This document shows, in pieces, positions 1 to 10,500 of a stretch of 64,000 bases of DNA; position 1 is the stretch's first letter, and each line of letters starts with the position of its first letter. Under the pieces are notes generated by a model. That model saw only the letters and a list, made by a program, of their open reading frames with translations. It ran no database searches and was not told where the DNA came from. Source of the DNA: Brevipalpus yothersi (taxonomy: Eukaryota; Arthropoda; Arachnida; Trombidiformes; Tenuipalpidae); assembly GCA_003956705.1 (NCBI GenBank), contig QZCP01000839.1, positions 124,001-188,000 on the forward strand, written 5' to 3'. Position numbers and translations under genes: made by a program.

Positions 1-3000
1 AAAAATGATAGATTGAGCGATCAAAAAGTGGAGGATTGTCGTTCTCGTCATCGATGATAACATTAAGTTTGAGAGATGAACATCGAGGTGGTTGTGCAAG
101 ATCACAGGCAGTGATGTTGAGATCATATGAAGACTGGATCTCTCTATCGATGACATCCTGTACGATGAAGTCACCATTTTTCCAGTCTATGTTGAAAGGA
201 ATACCATTGGGATATGTTTTGAAATGATCATATAAGTGGAAATTCATTGAATACACGAGCTGTCCTTCAAAACCTCTATCAGAATCTTTGGCTGCCAGAC
301 GTGCTATCCGTAGACCTATCAGTTGATTTTCGCGAATATAGAGTTCTCCCATGTTATCATCAAAATGAGGAGAGTGTTGAGTCCAATCGCTCTGAGATTC
401 ATAATCATTATCACCATCTTCAGCGAAAACTTCATTTTCACGATAATTGACAGTGTCTATCTCCTCACTACTCTTCTTTTTTGAAGGGTGGGCTGAAAAT
501 AGGGGAGCTTTGGAGTACGGACTCACATCTGATACACATTTGAATTCAGGACGAGGTTGAGTTGAGGGTGGCTGGTTAAAATTACGAGATTTGAGGATGA
601 GATTCGATTCAGTGAAGATAACTTTGATGGGCAGCACATCAGCAAAATACATCTGATCACTCGCAGAAACATTGACATACATCTCCAGTGGCAGTGATTT
701 GGTTGAGGTAAAAGATGGAAAATAGCGTGCTAGATCACACACGAGCTCTAATTTCCCATGGATTGGATCTAATCTGAAACAGTCATACAATTCACTCTCA
801 AGACTTTGAACTGGAGATGGAGATGGAGCGACTAATTTGTAGACAATCGAACTTTTAGCATCATCATCAATTGCATGAAGAGTGGCTATCTCGGTGTACG
901 GATCAGTTATGACAGGTAGGCGAAGAATGCAATCTTTTTGTTGAAACTTGGGTCGATTATCGTTCAAATCACGAATTGTGATGTTGATCATTAGTTGAGT
1001 TTGTCTTCGATACGGTGTTCCCATATCTGAAGCACGGGCTTTCAGTGTATAGTAAACAGGACCAGTTTCGTAATCTAATGGTGATGTGGATGAAATAACT
1101 CCAGTGTCTCCATCAATGACAAATGGGCCTGAAGCGGGCTCCACGAGTGAATAACGCACTGCACCATTATCTCCCGAATCTTCATCTCTAGCAATCAGTT
1201 TGATAACAAAAGAATCATTATGAGTGACCATCGGTTTGCTCTCATCTATGGTAACTTCTATGATTTGGCCCAAGTTACTCAAATATTTGATCCCTTTGTT
1301 TTTGAATATTGGACCATTATCATTGTCGTCAATAACTTTGATATGAAGATTAGTTTGAGCAATACTAGACGATGATCTTCCGCTGGCGCCAATAATATCT
1401 CCATGAGTGAGTAAATTTGCTGAGAGTCGCGCTTTGATGATTAGATTATAAGATTCCTCTTTCTCAAAATCTAGATGCGATCGAGTATAAACAATACCAT
1501 TTGCTGTGATGCCAAATAAATGAGCAGGATCAGAATTTTCCTCGATCTGATAGATAATTGTAGGCGGCACATGAGAGTAGGAGGATGATTCAAGCTCGCC
1601 ACTTGACTCTTCAAATGGAAGTTTCACTTTCACTTGTACAATCATGGAGCCTGGAAGTACACTTTCATGAATCTGGGCAAAGTAATAATCTGACTGGAAA
1701 AGAGGCTTGAAGAGAGAAATGATGGATTTTTTGGCGAATGGGGGCAAAATTGATGGGTAAGAAATGGAGTCTGGCAAATTGCTGGCAGCTGATGAAGACT
1801 TGGTGTTGAACGGGTTGATGAACACGCTGATGGTCTCACTGGTGGATAGGCCACCACAATCTGATGCTCTTAGTGTCAGGTTGAATTCCAGTCCATATCC
1901 TCTAATAGTAGACAAAAGTTTCTCACCATTATACATGTTGGAAGAAGATGGCTGACTGTTACCACCATCATTCCGGTCATTATTGCGACTACTTCGCCGA
2001 GAATGTTGGGAACGATGGTGGTGGTGATGGTGATTATTTTTATTGTTGATTGAGGATGCAAAAGATGATGACGATGATGAAAAAGTTGACACTGAGGTTT
2101 GAGATGGAGATGGTGTTTGAACAAGTTCCACTCGATATTCGTATGGAGTCGAGTTGGTGATTTGAAATAATCTAAGATGATTTCCACTCACAATTTCAAA
2201 GGAACAAATGTTCCCATAAATATTATCATCTCCATCTTGATCGCTAACAAAAGCTACAGCATAAACGAGTGATGAAAAATAGTTTCTCAACAATTTCTGA
2301 TCCTTCAATCCACCGGCTGTCCAATTGGATTGATTTGAAAATGATTTTGAAGATGAATATGGAAAAATAGTCGATGAAAGTTGCCTGATTGTGATCTGAG
2401 GTGCATATCGATTGATAGGAATAACATTGATCACAACAGTGGCGTTGTGGCCGGAAGAGCTAGTTTTAGCTCTTGAGTGCATACTTACACGATTGCGTGC
2501 AGTAATTGTTAAATTGTACTGGTATGGGACGGGAACAGAGGATAAGTGTCGGTGGGGATGTTGTTGATTTGATAATGTTGACGATGGGGATGAGGGTGGT
2601 GGATGTGAAGCCGATAGTGAGGAGGAAGGCTTACGGCGAGACGGTGGAGGTGAGAGTGGTCGAGTGTTGGTAACAATTCCGAGGGTTGGATGGACGGCGA
2701 ACATTGATAGGATGAATGGATCCGAGCTGACCAGCACATAATAAGTTTGCCCTTTTAGGCCGATATCTTGATCAATGGCATTCACACTGATAAGCTTGCT
2801 ATCCATTGGTACATCTTCACGAACGGTGACCTCATACTGATCTGGTATGAAATGAGGAGAAATATCATTTGAATCCTCCACATAAACGGTAACATTACAC
2901 TGTGTTGCATATATTTGATGTAATTTGCCTTTTGATTCCGTTTCGTTTATCAACTTTGAAACGCTTGCTATGACTGTGAAATCATAATGAGATCGGTCTT

Positions 3001-3667
3001 CTCGGTCGAGAGTGAGCTCGCGAGTTTTGATTATAAGAAAATAGAAATCACCGATTTTCTTTTCTCGAGCAGTGAAAATTTTCTTCATGCTGTTGCCAAG
3101 AATTTTGTATCGCACAACAAGAGTTGGATCGGATACATACATTCCCATCTTTTCGTATGGAGACACATGGTGAGACCATGGATGATGATTTCCCTTGGAG
3201 GCACTATTGCCACTCTTCCCATCTGTGAAATTATCAATTTTATTTACATTTTGATGGTGAAAATTTTTCCATACCAAATCGATTCCCCCTCCAGGATCAG
3301 GATCCGGTATTGGAAAATCTCTATTGGCACCAGGTATCAACACGGTGGCGGCCACCTTTTGTCCATGTTCTGGCACAACAACATGATAGTGTGGTCGAGT
3401 GAAGCTAAATGTGTTAGCCAGAGAATCATCACCATCATCCTTAATGTAGGGTGATGATGATGGTGATGGTGATGGTGAAGCTGGCACGCCATTATGGTGG
3501 TGATCATTGTCGCTGCTGTTGATGTTGTTGCTCACTTGCCGAAAGTGGCATTGATTGTCGAGAAGACAGTGTTGGTCAGTGACACTGTCGTCGGTGGATA
3601 TGGCCAAAATCACTAGATGGATCACTAGATACACAGCAGAGACAAGCCACCGCCACCAGAATATCAT
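1..3667 (-). CDS. Large cadherin-repeat membrane protein, N-terminal part (cut by window edge)
   Basis: One uninterrupted reading frame of about 1,222 codons starts at the ATG at 3667-3665 and is still open at position 1. I checked the frame at six places along its length. The two ATGs just upstream (3693, 3686) are out of frame. Residues 1-23 are a hydrophobic signal peptide (begins MIFWWRWLVSAVYL). Cadherin linker motifs recur: DSNDISP, DDNDNGP (about 1290-1310), DLNDNRP (about 953-970) and DENDNPP (about 32-52), so about six extracellular cadherin repeats are visible. The repeats are interrupted by Ser/Pro-rich, Asn-rich and His-rich inserts (for example HHHHHRSQHSRR near 2000-2035) that are unusual for folded cadherin domains. 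Role by family: calcium-dependent adhesion at the cell surface. The transmembrane and cytoplasmic parts lie outside the window, so protocadherin, Fat or Dachsous-type identity cannot be decided. The nearby gene at 14909-23756 is a separate cadherin. Confidence 0.88.
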   Translation of the reverse strand, partial: MIFWWRWLVSAVYLVIHLVILAISTDDSVTDQHCLLDNQCHFRQVSNNINSSDNDHHHNGVPASPSPSPSSSPYIKDDGDDSLANTFSFTRPHYHVVVPEHGQKVAATVLIPGANRDFPIPDPDPGGGIDLVWKNFHHQNVNKIDNFTDGKSGNSASKGNHHPWSHHVSPYEKMGMYVSDPTLVVRYKILGNSMKKIFTAREKKIGDFYFLIIKTRELTLDREDRSHYDFTVIASVSKLINETESKGKLHQIYATQCNVTVYVEDSNDISPHFIPDQYEVTVREDVPMDSKLISVNAIDQDIGLKGQTYYVLVSSDPFILSMFAVHPTLGIVTNTRPLSPPPSRRKPSSSLSASHPPPSSPSSTLSNQQHPHRHLSSVPVPYQYNLTITARNRVSMHSRAKTSSSGHNATVVINVIPINRYAPQITIRQLSSTIFPYSSSKSFSNQSNWTAGGLKDQKLLRNYFSSLVYAVAFVSDQDGDDNIYGNICSFEIVSGNHLRLFQITNSTPYEYRVELVQTPSPSQTSVSTFSSSSSSFASSINNKNNHHHHHHRSQHSRRSSRNNDRNDGGNSQPSSSNMYNGEKLLSTIRGYGLEFNLTLRASDCGGLSTSETISVFINPFNTKSSSAASNLPDSISYPSILPPFAKKSIISLFKPLFQSDYYFAQIHESVLPGSMIVQVKVKLPFEESSGELESSSYSHVPPTIIYQIEENSDPAHLFGITANGIVYTRSHLDFEKEESYNLIIKARLSANLLTHGDIIGASGRSSSSIAQTNLHIKVIDDNDNGPIFKNKGIKYLSNLGQIIEVTIDESKPMVTHNDSFVIKLIARDEDSGDNGAVRYSLVEPASGPFVIDGDTGVISSTSPLDYETGPVYYTLKARASDMGTPYRRQTQLMINITIRDLNDNRPKFQQKDCILRLPVITDPYTEIATLHAIDDDAKSSIVYKLVAPSPSPVQSLESELYDCFRLDPIHGKLELVCDLARYFPSFTSTKSLPLEMYVNVSASDQMYFADVLPIKVIFTESNLILKSRNFNQPPSTQPRPEFKCVSDVSPYSKAPLFSAHPSKKKSSEEIDTVNYRENEVFAEDGDNDYESQSDWTQHSPHFDDNMGELYIRENQLIGLRIARLAAKDSDRGFEGQLVYSMNFHLYDHFKTYPNGIPFNIDWKNGDFIVQDVIDREIQSSYDLNITACDLAQPPRCSSLKLNVIIDDENDNPPLFDRSIYHF

Positions 3668-6540
3668 CACACTCAGGTAGAAACATGAATCATGTAGAGA
3701 AATATTTCATCTCTTCTGTATACAGTCATTCACTACTGTGATACAGACAAAGTTCAAACAAAGCCGATGAGCAACACACACACACAAAGTAACTTGAATG
3801 AAGAAGTGGAAATGAATGAAAGCAACACACACAAACACAAGAGAGAGAGAAGAGAGAGAGAAGAGAGCTCAATCGCACACTGCTCTTCCATCAGCTTTCC
3901 TATTCGCTCCCTTTTCTCTCTCTTTTCTTTCTCTCTCTCTTTTGGGCTTCTTTCACTAGACAACTTTACTCAGCCCAAGTTCTAAGCTGAGTTCTAAGCT
4001 TTTGCGAGTTATCTTGCAGGCTTATTTGCGGCCGTATTTTTGGGCTCGCTTTCAACAATGAATGGCCCCAAAATCTTACTCATTGTTGACCAAGCCTCTT
4101 GTGGCAATTGGAAAAGAATACTGTGACTGAAAACTGTGACGACGCCGATGCCGATGCTTGATGTTCGCTTCTAGATGGCTTCTAGACTTTGGCTTCGCTT
4201 TGGCTTTGGGTGACAGAGGAGGGGCCACAACAGTGGCAGGCCAAGATGAGAGAGGATGAGAGAAAGAGAAAGGGAAAGAGAGAGAAAGAGAGAGGATGAG
4301 AGAGGATGAGAAAGAAGAGTGGATGAAAGAAGAGAGGATACAATCATCATCTCCCAGTCATTCGAGGCCCGCTATCGTGGGCCTCGAACCCGCTTCCTTG
4401 GGCCTCATGATCTCTGCATTACCAATGGATCGAGAAAATGGTCAATTCACGAGATCACTTCCATCGAACAGGCTCTGCTCACACTGTTAGATGCCACTGG
4501 GCAACAACCCTGTGGGCCGATGTGAATCATGAACTGAGGTCTCTCCAAACAAGAAGAAAATGAAGATGGATTGAGCTTGATTAATCAGTCATTCCTTGTT
4601 CGGTTTGATTGACAAAACTGTTTCGAGCATTGCTAAAATGCTAAAATGAAACGGTTTGTCTTGTTCTCTTTATCGTTGAGGAAGTTGTTTTATTATTATT
4701 ATTTTTCCAATTTCAATTTTTTCCGAGAGAGAAAGAAAGAATGAAAGAAGGAAAGAGAGAGAGAGATGATAGAAGAAAATGATTCGTGATTCATGATTCC
4801 AGAAAAAACTCAAAGATCACTCCTCTGGTTGTAAGAGTGCATTGTTGATCAGCCCACATCTTAGAGCTTCGAACAGCAATATTTTCAAGCTTCGCCAGAT
4901 GTACTGATTACTGGGACCATTTTTCGCCAAAATAAGATGCGAATAAGCGTGTAACCTCCAACCGGGACCCAGGTCGATCTTAAAGTTTTGTGAAAATGTG
5001 GGAGAAAATGAGCAGAGGGAAGAGTATGTGAGCCTCTTGCTTGGTAGTAAATAATCGGCCTCCCATGTGAAAAGGAGGTTGTTACTGAAAAAGTGATGAA
5101 GAGTCGGAGAAGAAGATAAATTTTGGATGAGAATAGGACTAGAGACTTTCGGTGCGTCCCTTTCTGGAGCCATGGGGCCTTTTTGAGTCGATTTTGGCTC
5201 GTGAAAATATTTCATCCACTGGATGGAGGAGGACAAGGAGGAGACGAGCTTATTTTCAGCTTTTAATGAAGCGATGTCTCTTGTAATATGCAGTAGTAAA
5301 GTAATATTGATAATAGTTCTGGTTCTAGTTCAATGGACTGGCCATCCAAAAGACTCCAGAATCCTATTTCCAGCTCATCAAATCTTCCTCAATACTTGTA
5401 ATACTGACAACGCTGCGGCGATTTACCAAAATAAAATCTTAAATCAAATGAGATGGACAAGGAGATCAAGAGGTATCATATGGTGAAATAAGGACAGAGT
5501 GAAATTCCATCTACTTGAACCAGTGGAGAGGGGCCGAGAGATGAGAGAGGATGAAGTTGAAAGTTAACCCATCAAAAGTGTTTCAAGATCATCGCCTGAA
5601 GCATTCCTCTGTTCTCTTATCAGCTTGACTAAGATTAGCTTTTCTTATAGCCTCAAAACGGTTCCTTGTCAATCGGCAATTCATTTTAGAGGATATCCCA
5701 AGAGATGGAATGAATCAAAATCATTGAGATCAGGAAATACATCATAAGCACTAGAGAAAAAATTATTCACTTATCGCTTATTCTCATCCTTATCTTTCAG
5801 CATGAATGGAATACATTCTCCTTATTCGGCTGGGTTCTAATAGAGCACTCGTGAAGAAAAAAGAGTCATTCAAATTTTTGTCAGATAATTAATTTTTTTA
5901 ATTCTTATTCATCAAGAAAGATAATTTGTAAATATATAGCCATCGATGATTGAATAATTTTCAAGCCATAGCACTATTACTATTATCTTTCACATTCTGC
6001 GTGTTCAATTTTCCCTCCGAAGTAGAATTTTAGAAGGAAGTTTCACTTGATGGAAACTTTCTCAAACTTTTTTCAACTGATGTAAATGATTTGATTTTCT
6101 CTCAGCTCAGATAATGTGTGAAAGAGTTGGAAGAAGGAAATTTTAAACTAAAATTGAATCGAAATCGAAAATTAAAGAGCGAGAGAGAGAGAAAGAGAGA
6201 GAGAGAAACAATTGAATCAAGTTGTATATCAAATTGTAAAACTTTTCAACTATTCATGCTACTTTGTAGCTTCCGAACACATGTATACTATTGAAACTAC
6301 ACGCTTTAAAAGAGGATCTGTGAGGATTCAGCAAACAGATAGATTCAGATAGGTTCAAATAGGGATCAATCAATTGATAGGTAAGAAGATTTCGTAATGA
6401 TCAATAATTTATAGACCATCGTTTATGCACATAATCGAAACCCAGGAGAGGAAAAACAAATATTATTTAGGTAATAGTACTAAATTATTAAACTGACTAT
6501 TGATGGTCAACTTGAACTTCTCAAAATTAATAGTGAGATG
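3668..6540. other. Intergenic region 5' of the cadherin gene
   Basis: No convincing gene is present. The first 300 bases upstream of the cadherin start contain a CA-rich stretch (3775-3790) and GA/CT-rich tracts (3840-3868, 3910-3945), plausibly promoter or 5' UTR. Further out are a GA-rich tract (4250-4345), a perfect hairpin at 4361-4388 (entered separately), a tract at 4715-4765 and another GA tract at 6179-6208. The longest frame (4817-5236, minus, 139 codons) has no recognisable domain. Confidence 0.5.
4361..4388. repeat. Perfect 10-bp-stem hairpin overlapping a tRNA B-box-like sequence
   Basis: TTCGAGGCCC at 4361-4370 is followed by an 8-nt loop (GCTATCGT) and its exact reverse complement GGGCCTCGAA at 4379-4388. 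On the minus strand the adjoining bases read GCGGGTTCGAGGCCC, which resembles the RNA polymerase III B box. About 45 nt upstream on that strand is TTGGTAATGCAGAG, a weak A-box-like match. No full cloverleaf folds, so it is not a tRNA gene. A decayed tRNA-derived SINE is possible. Confidence 0.4.
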
Positions 6541-6712
6541 AATTTTCGTTGTACCATCGATTGAAATCTAATTTGTAAATCATAAGTCTTCCATTTTCAG
6601 TACCAATCAGCAAATGTTTGTGGTCAATTAGAAGCAAGGATTTCACTGTATTAGCTCCATGGACCGTATTATGACTTGAATGCTCAGAACTGGGAGAAGA
6701 AACTTCCATCAT
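6541..6712 (-). pseudogene. Orphan WD-repeat-like gene fragment
   Basis: A minus-strand frame contains VKSLLLIDHKHLLIGTENG followed by RLMIYKLD. This reads like one blade of a beta-propeller (hydrophobic strand, then GTxNG turn, then strand ending in a WD-like dipeptide position). It is preceded by a possible acceptor (CACAG at about 6717-6721), but I found no matching upstream or downstream exon and no clean donor. It sits next to a duplicated piece of the gankyrin gene, so it may be another captured fragment. It could also be a chance open frame. Confidence 0.25.
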
Positions 6713-6790
6713 TTACCTGTGCATGTTTTCTAGATAAATTAAGTATTCTATTCCACTAATGATGATTTCGAAGAGACCTATCGTTTGACC

Positions 6791-7300
6791 CATGAGCCCG
6801 ATCCATCCTTTCTCTCTTTTTACATCTGGACAATTCGATCATGAAGCACCGATCTTGGGCCATTTAGAACTTTCTCTTCTGCAATCAGCTTTTCGGTGCG
6901 GACTCTTCAAATTTTTTCAGTTTTTCTTTTCTGCATTTGAATTGACTTTCCTGTTATAAGGTTCATCAAGAATTTTAGGGATTATTTTCGATTTTTGTGG
7001 TTGTATGAGGTGATATTATCGCGTCGATAAGGAAAATTTGGCTGAATGTCTTTCATTTAGTTTTGTTCCCTCAGTCTAAGACCAGATTGTGAAAAGGACA
7101 AAAATTCACTCAAAACAAGAAAAAATTTGTTTTTTTCCATCGAAGATCTGGATCTAGATTTAGGAGGTCTTTTCGACATCTGAAATATTATCACCTTCTT
7201 GAAGAAAGCTTTTGAGTTCTTTGGCGAAACAGTAATCAACGATACAATCCAGAGGAGTTTTTTCTTACAGATTGAAGAGATGAGAGGTTCTGAATGCTCG
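6791..7300 (-). pseudogene. Degenerate copy 1 of the gankyrin 3' end (last intron, last exon, 3' flank)
   Basis: This stretch matches 24141-24650, the end of the gankyrin gene, in the same orientation. Shared landmarks include CCATTTAGAACTTTCT, TATTTTCGATTTTTGT and TTTGAGTTCTTTGGCGAAA. On the minus strand the exon part still reads EKTPLDCIVDYCFAKELKSF and ends SDVEKTS then a stop, against SDVE and a stop in the real gene. The similarity also covers the last part of the short gankyrin intron (CGAGCATTCAGAACC against CGAGTATTCAAAACT) and stops there, so no earlier gankyrin exon is present. It lies just 3' of the ABCH transporter. Confidence 0.8.
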
Positions 7301-7580
7301 TTTGAATGAGAACTACCTAATTACAACTACTATGCACTCTACTGTACTCTCACTACTCTCTCTGAGTAAATACAGTTGTAACAACCATTCAATTCAACAA
7401 AAGTTTACTTTTATTCTAAAAATATAAGTTCGACAAGGAAATAAGAAGAGAGAGAGAGAAAGAAAGAAAGAGAGAAAGATAGAAAAGGGATAAAATGCAA
7501 GTTTAAAATCCAGGCATTCCTTGAATTTCCTGATCAATTAGTGAAAATAAAAGCGATACACAAAGATGACTTAGTCATTT

Positions 7581-10500
7581 TCATTTGTTGTACTTGAAAA
7601 TTACTGCAGCTGCTACTAAAAAGAATCCCATCCAAGTGAGAGTCACTAGGAATCCAATGTAGACACCAGGCTCAAGTATTCCCCAGCCACGAGATAAAAT
7701 ATGTCTCAATGCCTCTGTTGGCAAAGTTTGTGGTTGAATGTAGCTGAACCATCTTATCCAATAAGGCATAGCTTCTAGAGGCCAAATTATTCCACTCAAA
7801 ATCAAATTAGGATAGAAAGTACCCAAAATCATCATCACAGCTGTGTTCTCTTGATGGCAACAGGCAGATACGACGAGACCTACAAACGATCAGATTTTGG
7901 AAATTAGATCATTTAACCATCGTTACTACATTCAATTTGTAGAAATCACTAAACTCACCGAACGCCATTCCCGTGCATCCTTGTAATATTAACAACAGTA
8001 TTACCCATTCGAACGGTCCTCTCGACGGAATATCAAATACTAAGAAGGTGAACACGAGGACTAACATAATTTGAACTACCATGACGATTATTTGAGTCAT
8101 AGCGTGAGCAATTAAAATTTGAAGAGTGTCCACACCAGCTACTAAACTTCTTTCGAAAAGACCATCTCTTCGTTCCAAAATGAAAGCTAATGCCGTTAAA
8201 CCAGTGGCCATAATATAACTTATGCTTACAACGACTCCCGGTGCCATGTATTCCAGATATCCTTGATGTTTGAGCTCACCATAGACAGGTTCACCCAGCT
8301 ATAATTGATGAGAACAGTATTAGTACTCAAGATCATGAGAAATTTTGGCAAATTATCTTGATACTTACTGCAAGAGGAAATTCTGCCAATGCTGGATTTC
8401 GACCCGCGTCTTCCAGAGCCTTCTTTGCAAATTCTTGGAAAGCTTCTTTAAAAGTACGCTCCATTGTATACGATATCTGTTGATCTAGAGAGAAATTAAC
8501 ATGTTCAATTAGCAAATTTTTGAAATCTTTCAAACTTTTAGATTCAGATTTTCTGAGTTTCTCTAAGAAATTTTTGTTTAAGACGCTAGGTTAACATTCT
8601 TCTTCTTCTCACCATACAAAAAACCTACCAACCATGGTTCTGAGACCTGAGAATACACATACGAATAATACTTATACTTACTGGTCAAATCTGGGTAAAC
8701 TTTGATTGTACTGTCTTCGATTGTCTTGTTATCCACCTCTTCTCCTCTTAACATTCTGGCCAGTAAAGCTTGCGAAAACCTCTCCGGTATATGAAGTACA
8801 CCCCACATTGATCCGTTCCGTACCGCTTCTTTGCCTTCTTCGACACTTGTGAAATTGTGCTATGAAAAAAAGTAAAGTTTCTAGTTATCTCATGTTTATT
8901 TGATGAATATTGAAAAATTCCTGGTTGTGGGGGCTTACCTGTTCAACTATGTAGGAATCTAATTGCTTGAGGAAATTTCTCGAATATACTTGACCAGAGT
9001 CTTCGTTAACAACAGCAAGAGGAATATTGAATGGATCGGCACCAATACATATGCAAAACAGGATCACTTGAATGGCTGGCAACGCAAATTGGAATAGCAG
9101 AACTCTGTCGAATAATAACAAGGATTACAATAGCAAATCAAGAAAATTCAAACATTGATCGGTGAAAATCTTAATTTTAATTATTTCTCAATTAAATACC
9201 AGAAATTCCGGAAATACTTACGGAATATTCCTTCTAAGTCTGGTGATGTTCTTCCAAAATAAGGCTCTTGTGGTTGCCCAATAGTCAGAGAGAGTGAACT
9301 TTCTATACTCATATTTAGCACCTTTGCCTTTGAGTTGAACAGGTTCAACGCTATTTTGTGAGTCCAAAGCAAGCGAACGATCCCCATTGTTTTTACTTCC
9401 TATTAAACTCAGATCGGTTGTTTGTGTTTGGGGTGAATATCCTATGTTGGCCGAGTGGATCGAATAAACCGGAGGTGGTAGCTATAAATTAAGCAAAAAT
9501 ATAAATTTTCGTTAGTTTCTTGTAACTGCAAAATGCTAGGAATGAAAACTAAATTCATTTATTCAAAATTTAAATAAATTGCAAATTTATTTCTCAAAAA
9601 AAGCAAACTATCAGTGTTCTTCATTCTACTTTTCTCGAATCGAAAATTTTCGCAAATTGTCGCACCAAGAAGACAAGATCGACTTTAAAAGATACCAGTA
9701 TAGATGTCTAGATACTTTGATTATTTCAATATAACAGAGATTCTGAATAAATGCTCAGAGATGTTTATAAATTTTTTCTCACCAAGCTGGTTTTCACTTT
9801 ACGTGACGTCTCAATCCTATTTACTAGCTGAGAAGAGATGATCAGTGTTCCTTCGAATGGAAAGCTTGAGGCTAATTCTCTATAAGAAAAATAAGCTTTC
9901 TCTTACAGTCTGTAGTTTGCTCTTATTGAGAGCTAATGATCAGATTGGCAGCGGCAACTAACTCCTTCCAAGAATGTGATAGTGTAGTAAAAGCCCTTAA
10001 GCTACTCGTGAACACTAGCTATCGATATCTTTCATCATTGCAGTTGGGAGGACATTGATGAAATGTGTCCTTCGTGGAGACGAAGATAGAGATTGATAGA
10101 TGCAACTCAGCTCAATAATAGCTAGAGGAAGGGGGGAGGACGAAAAGCTACCCGATTAGTATTTCTTCGAAACATGATTGTACCGATATATAAATGGGGG
10201 GTTTTTTGGACAAATTTCCATGTGCCAATCCAATTCATAGAATCATTAAGCACTAGTGAATTCTGTTTGATCTAAATTGATAACTATACTATGCTACTTT
10301 ACTACTATACGTGGCAAAATCTTTTCAAACCATGGCCAAGAGCTCAGATGATAACCTTGGCTTGATAATTCAGTTCCTTCAATCGTCACAATAAGAACGC
10401 ATCGGAAAAAAACTCTTTCTCATAAGAAATTGGTAGAAATAGGGAAATAATGATGTGATCTGATGGAAATTCTTCGAGAATCTGACAAATAAACTTGACC

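Noticed and set aside
4817..5236. 139-codon minus-strand frame
   Set aside because: No recognisable domain, no signal or membrane pattern, no repeat of its content elsewhere. It is compatible with a chance frame.
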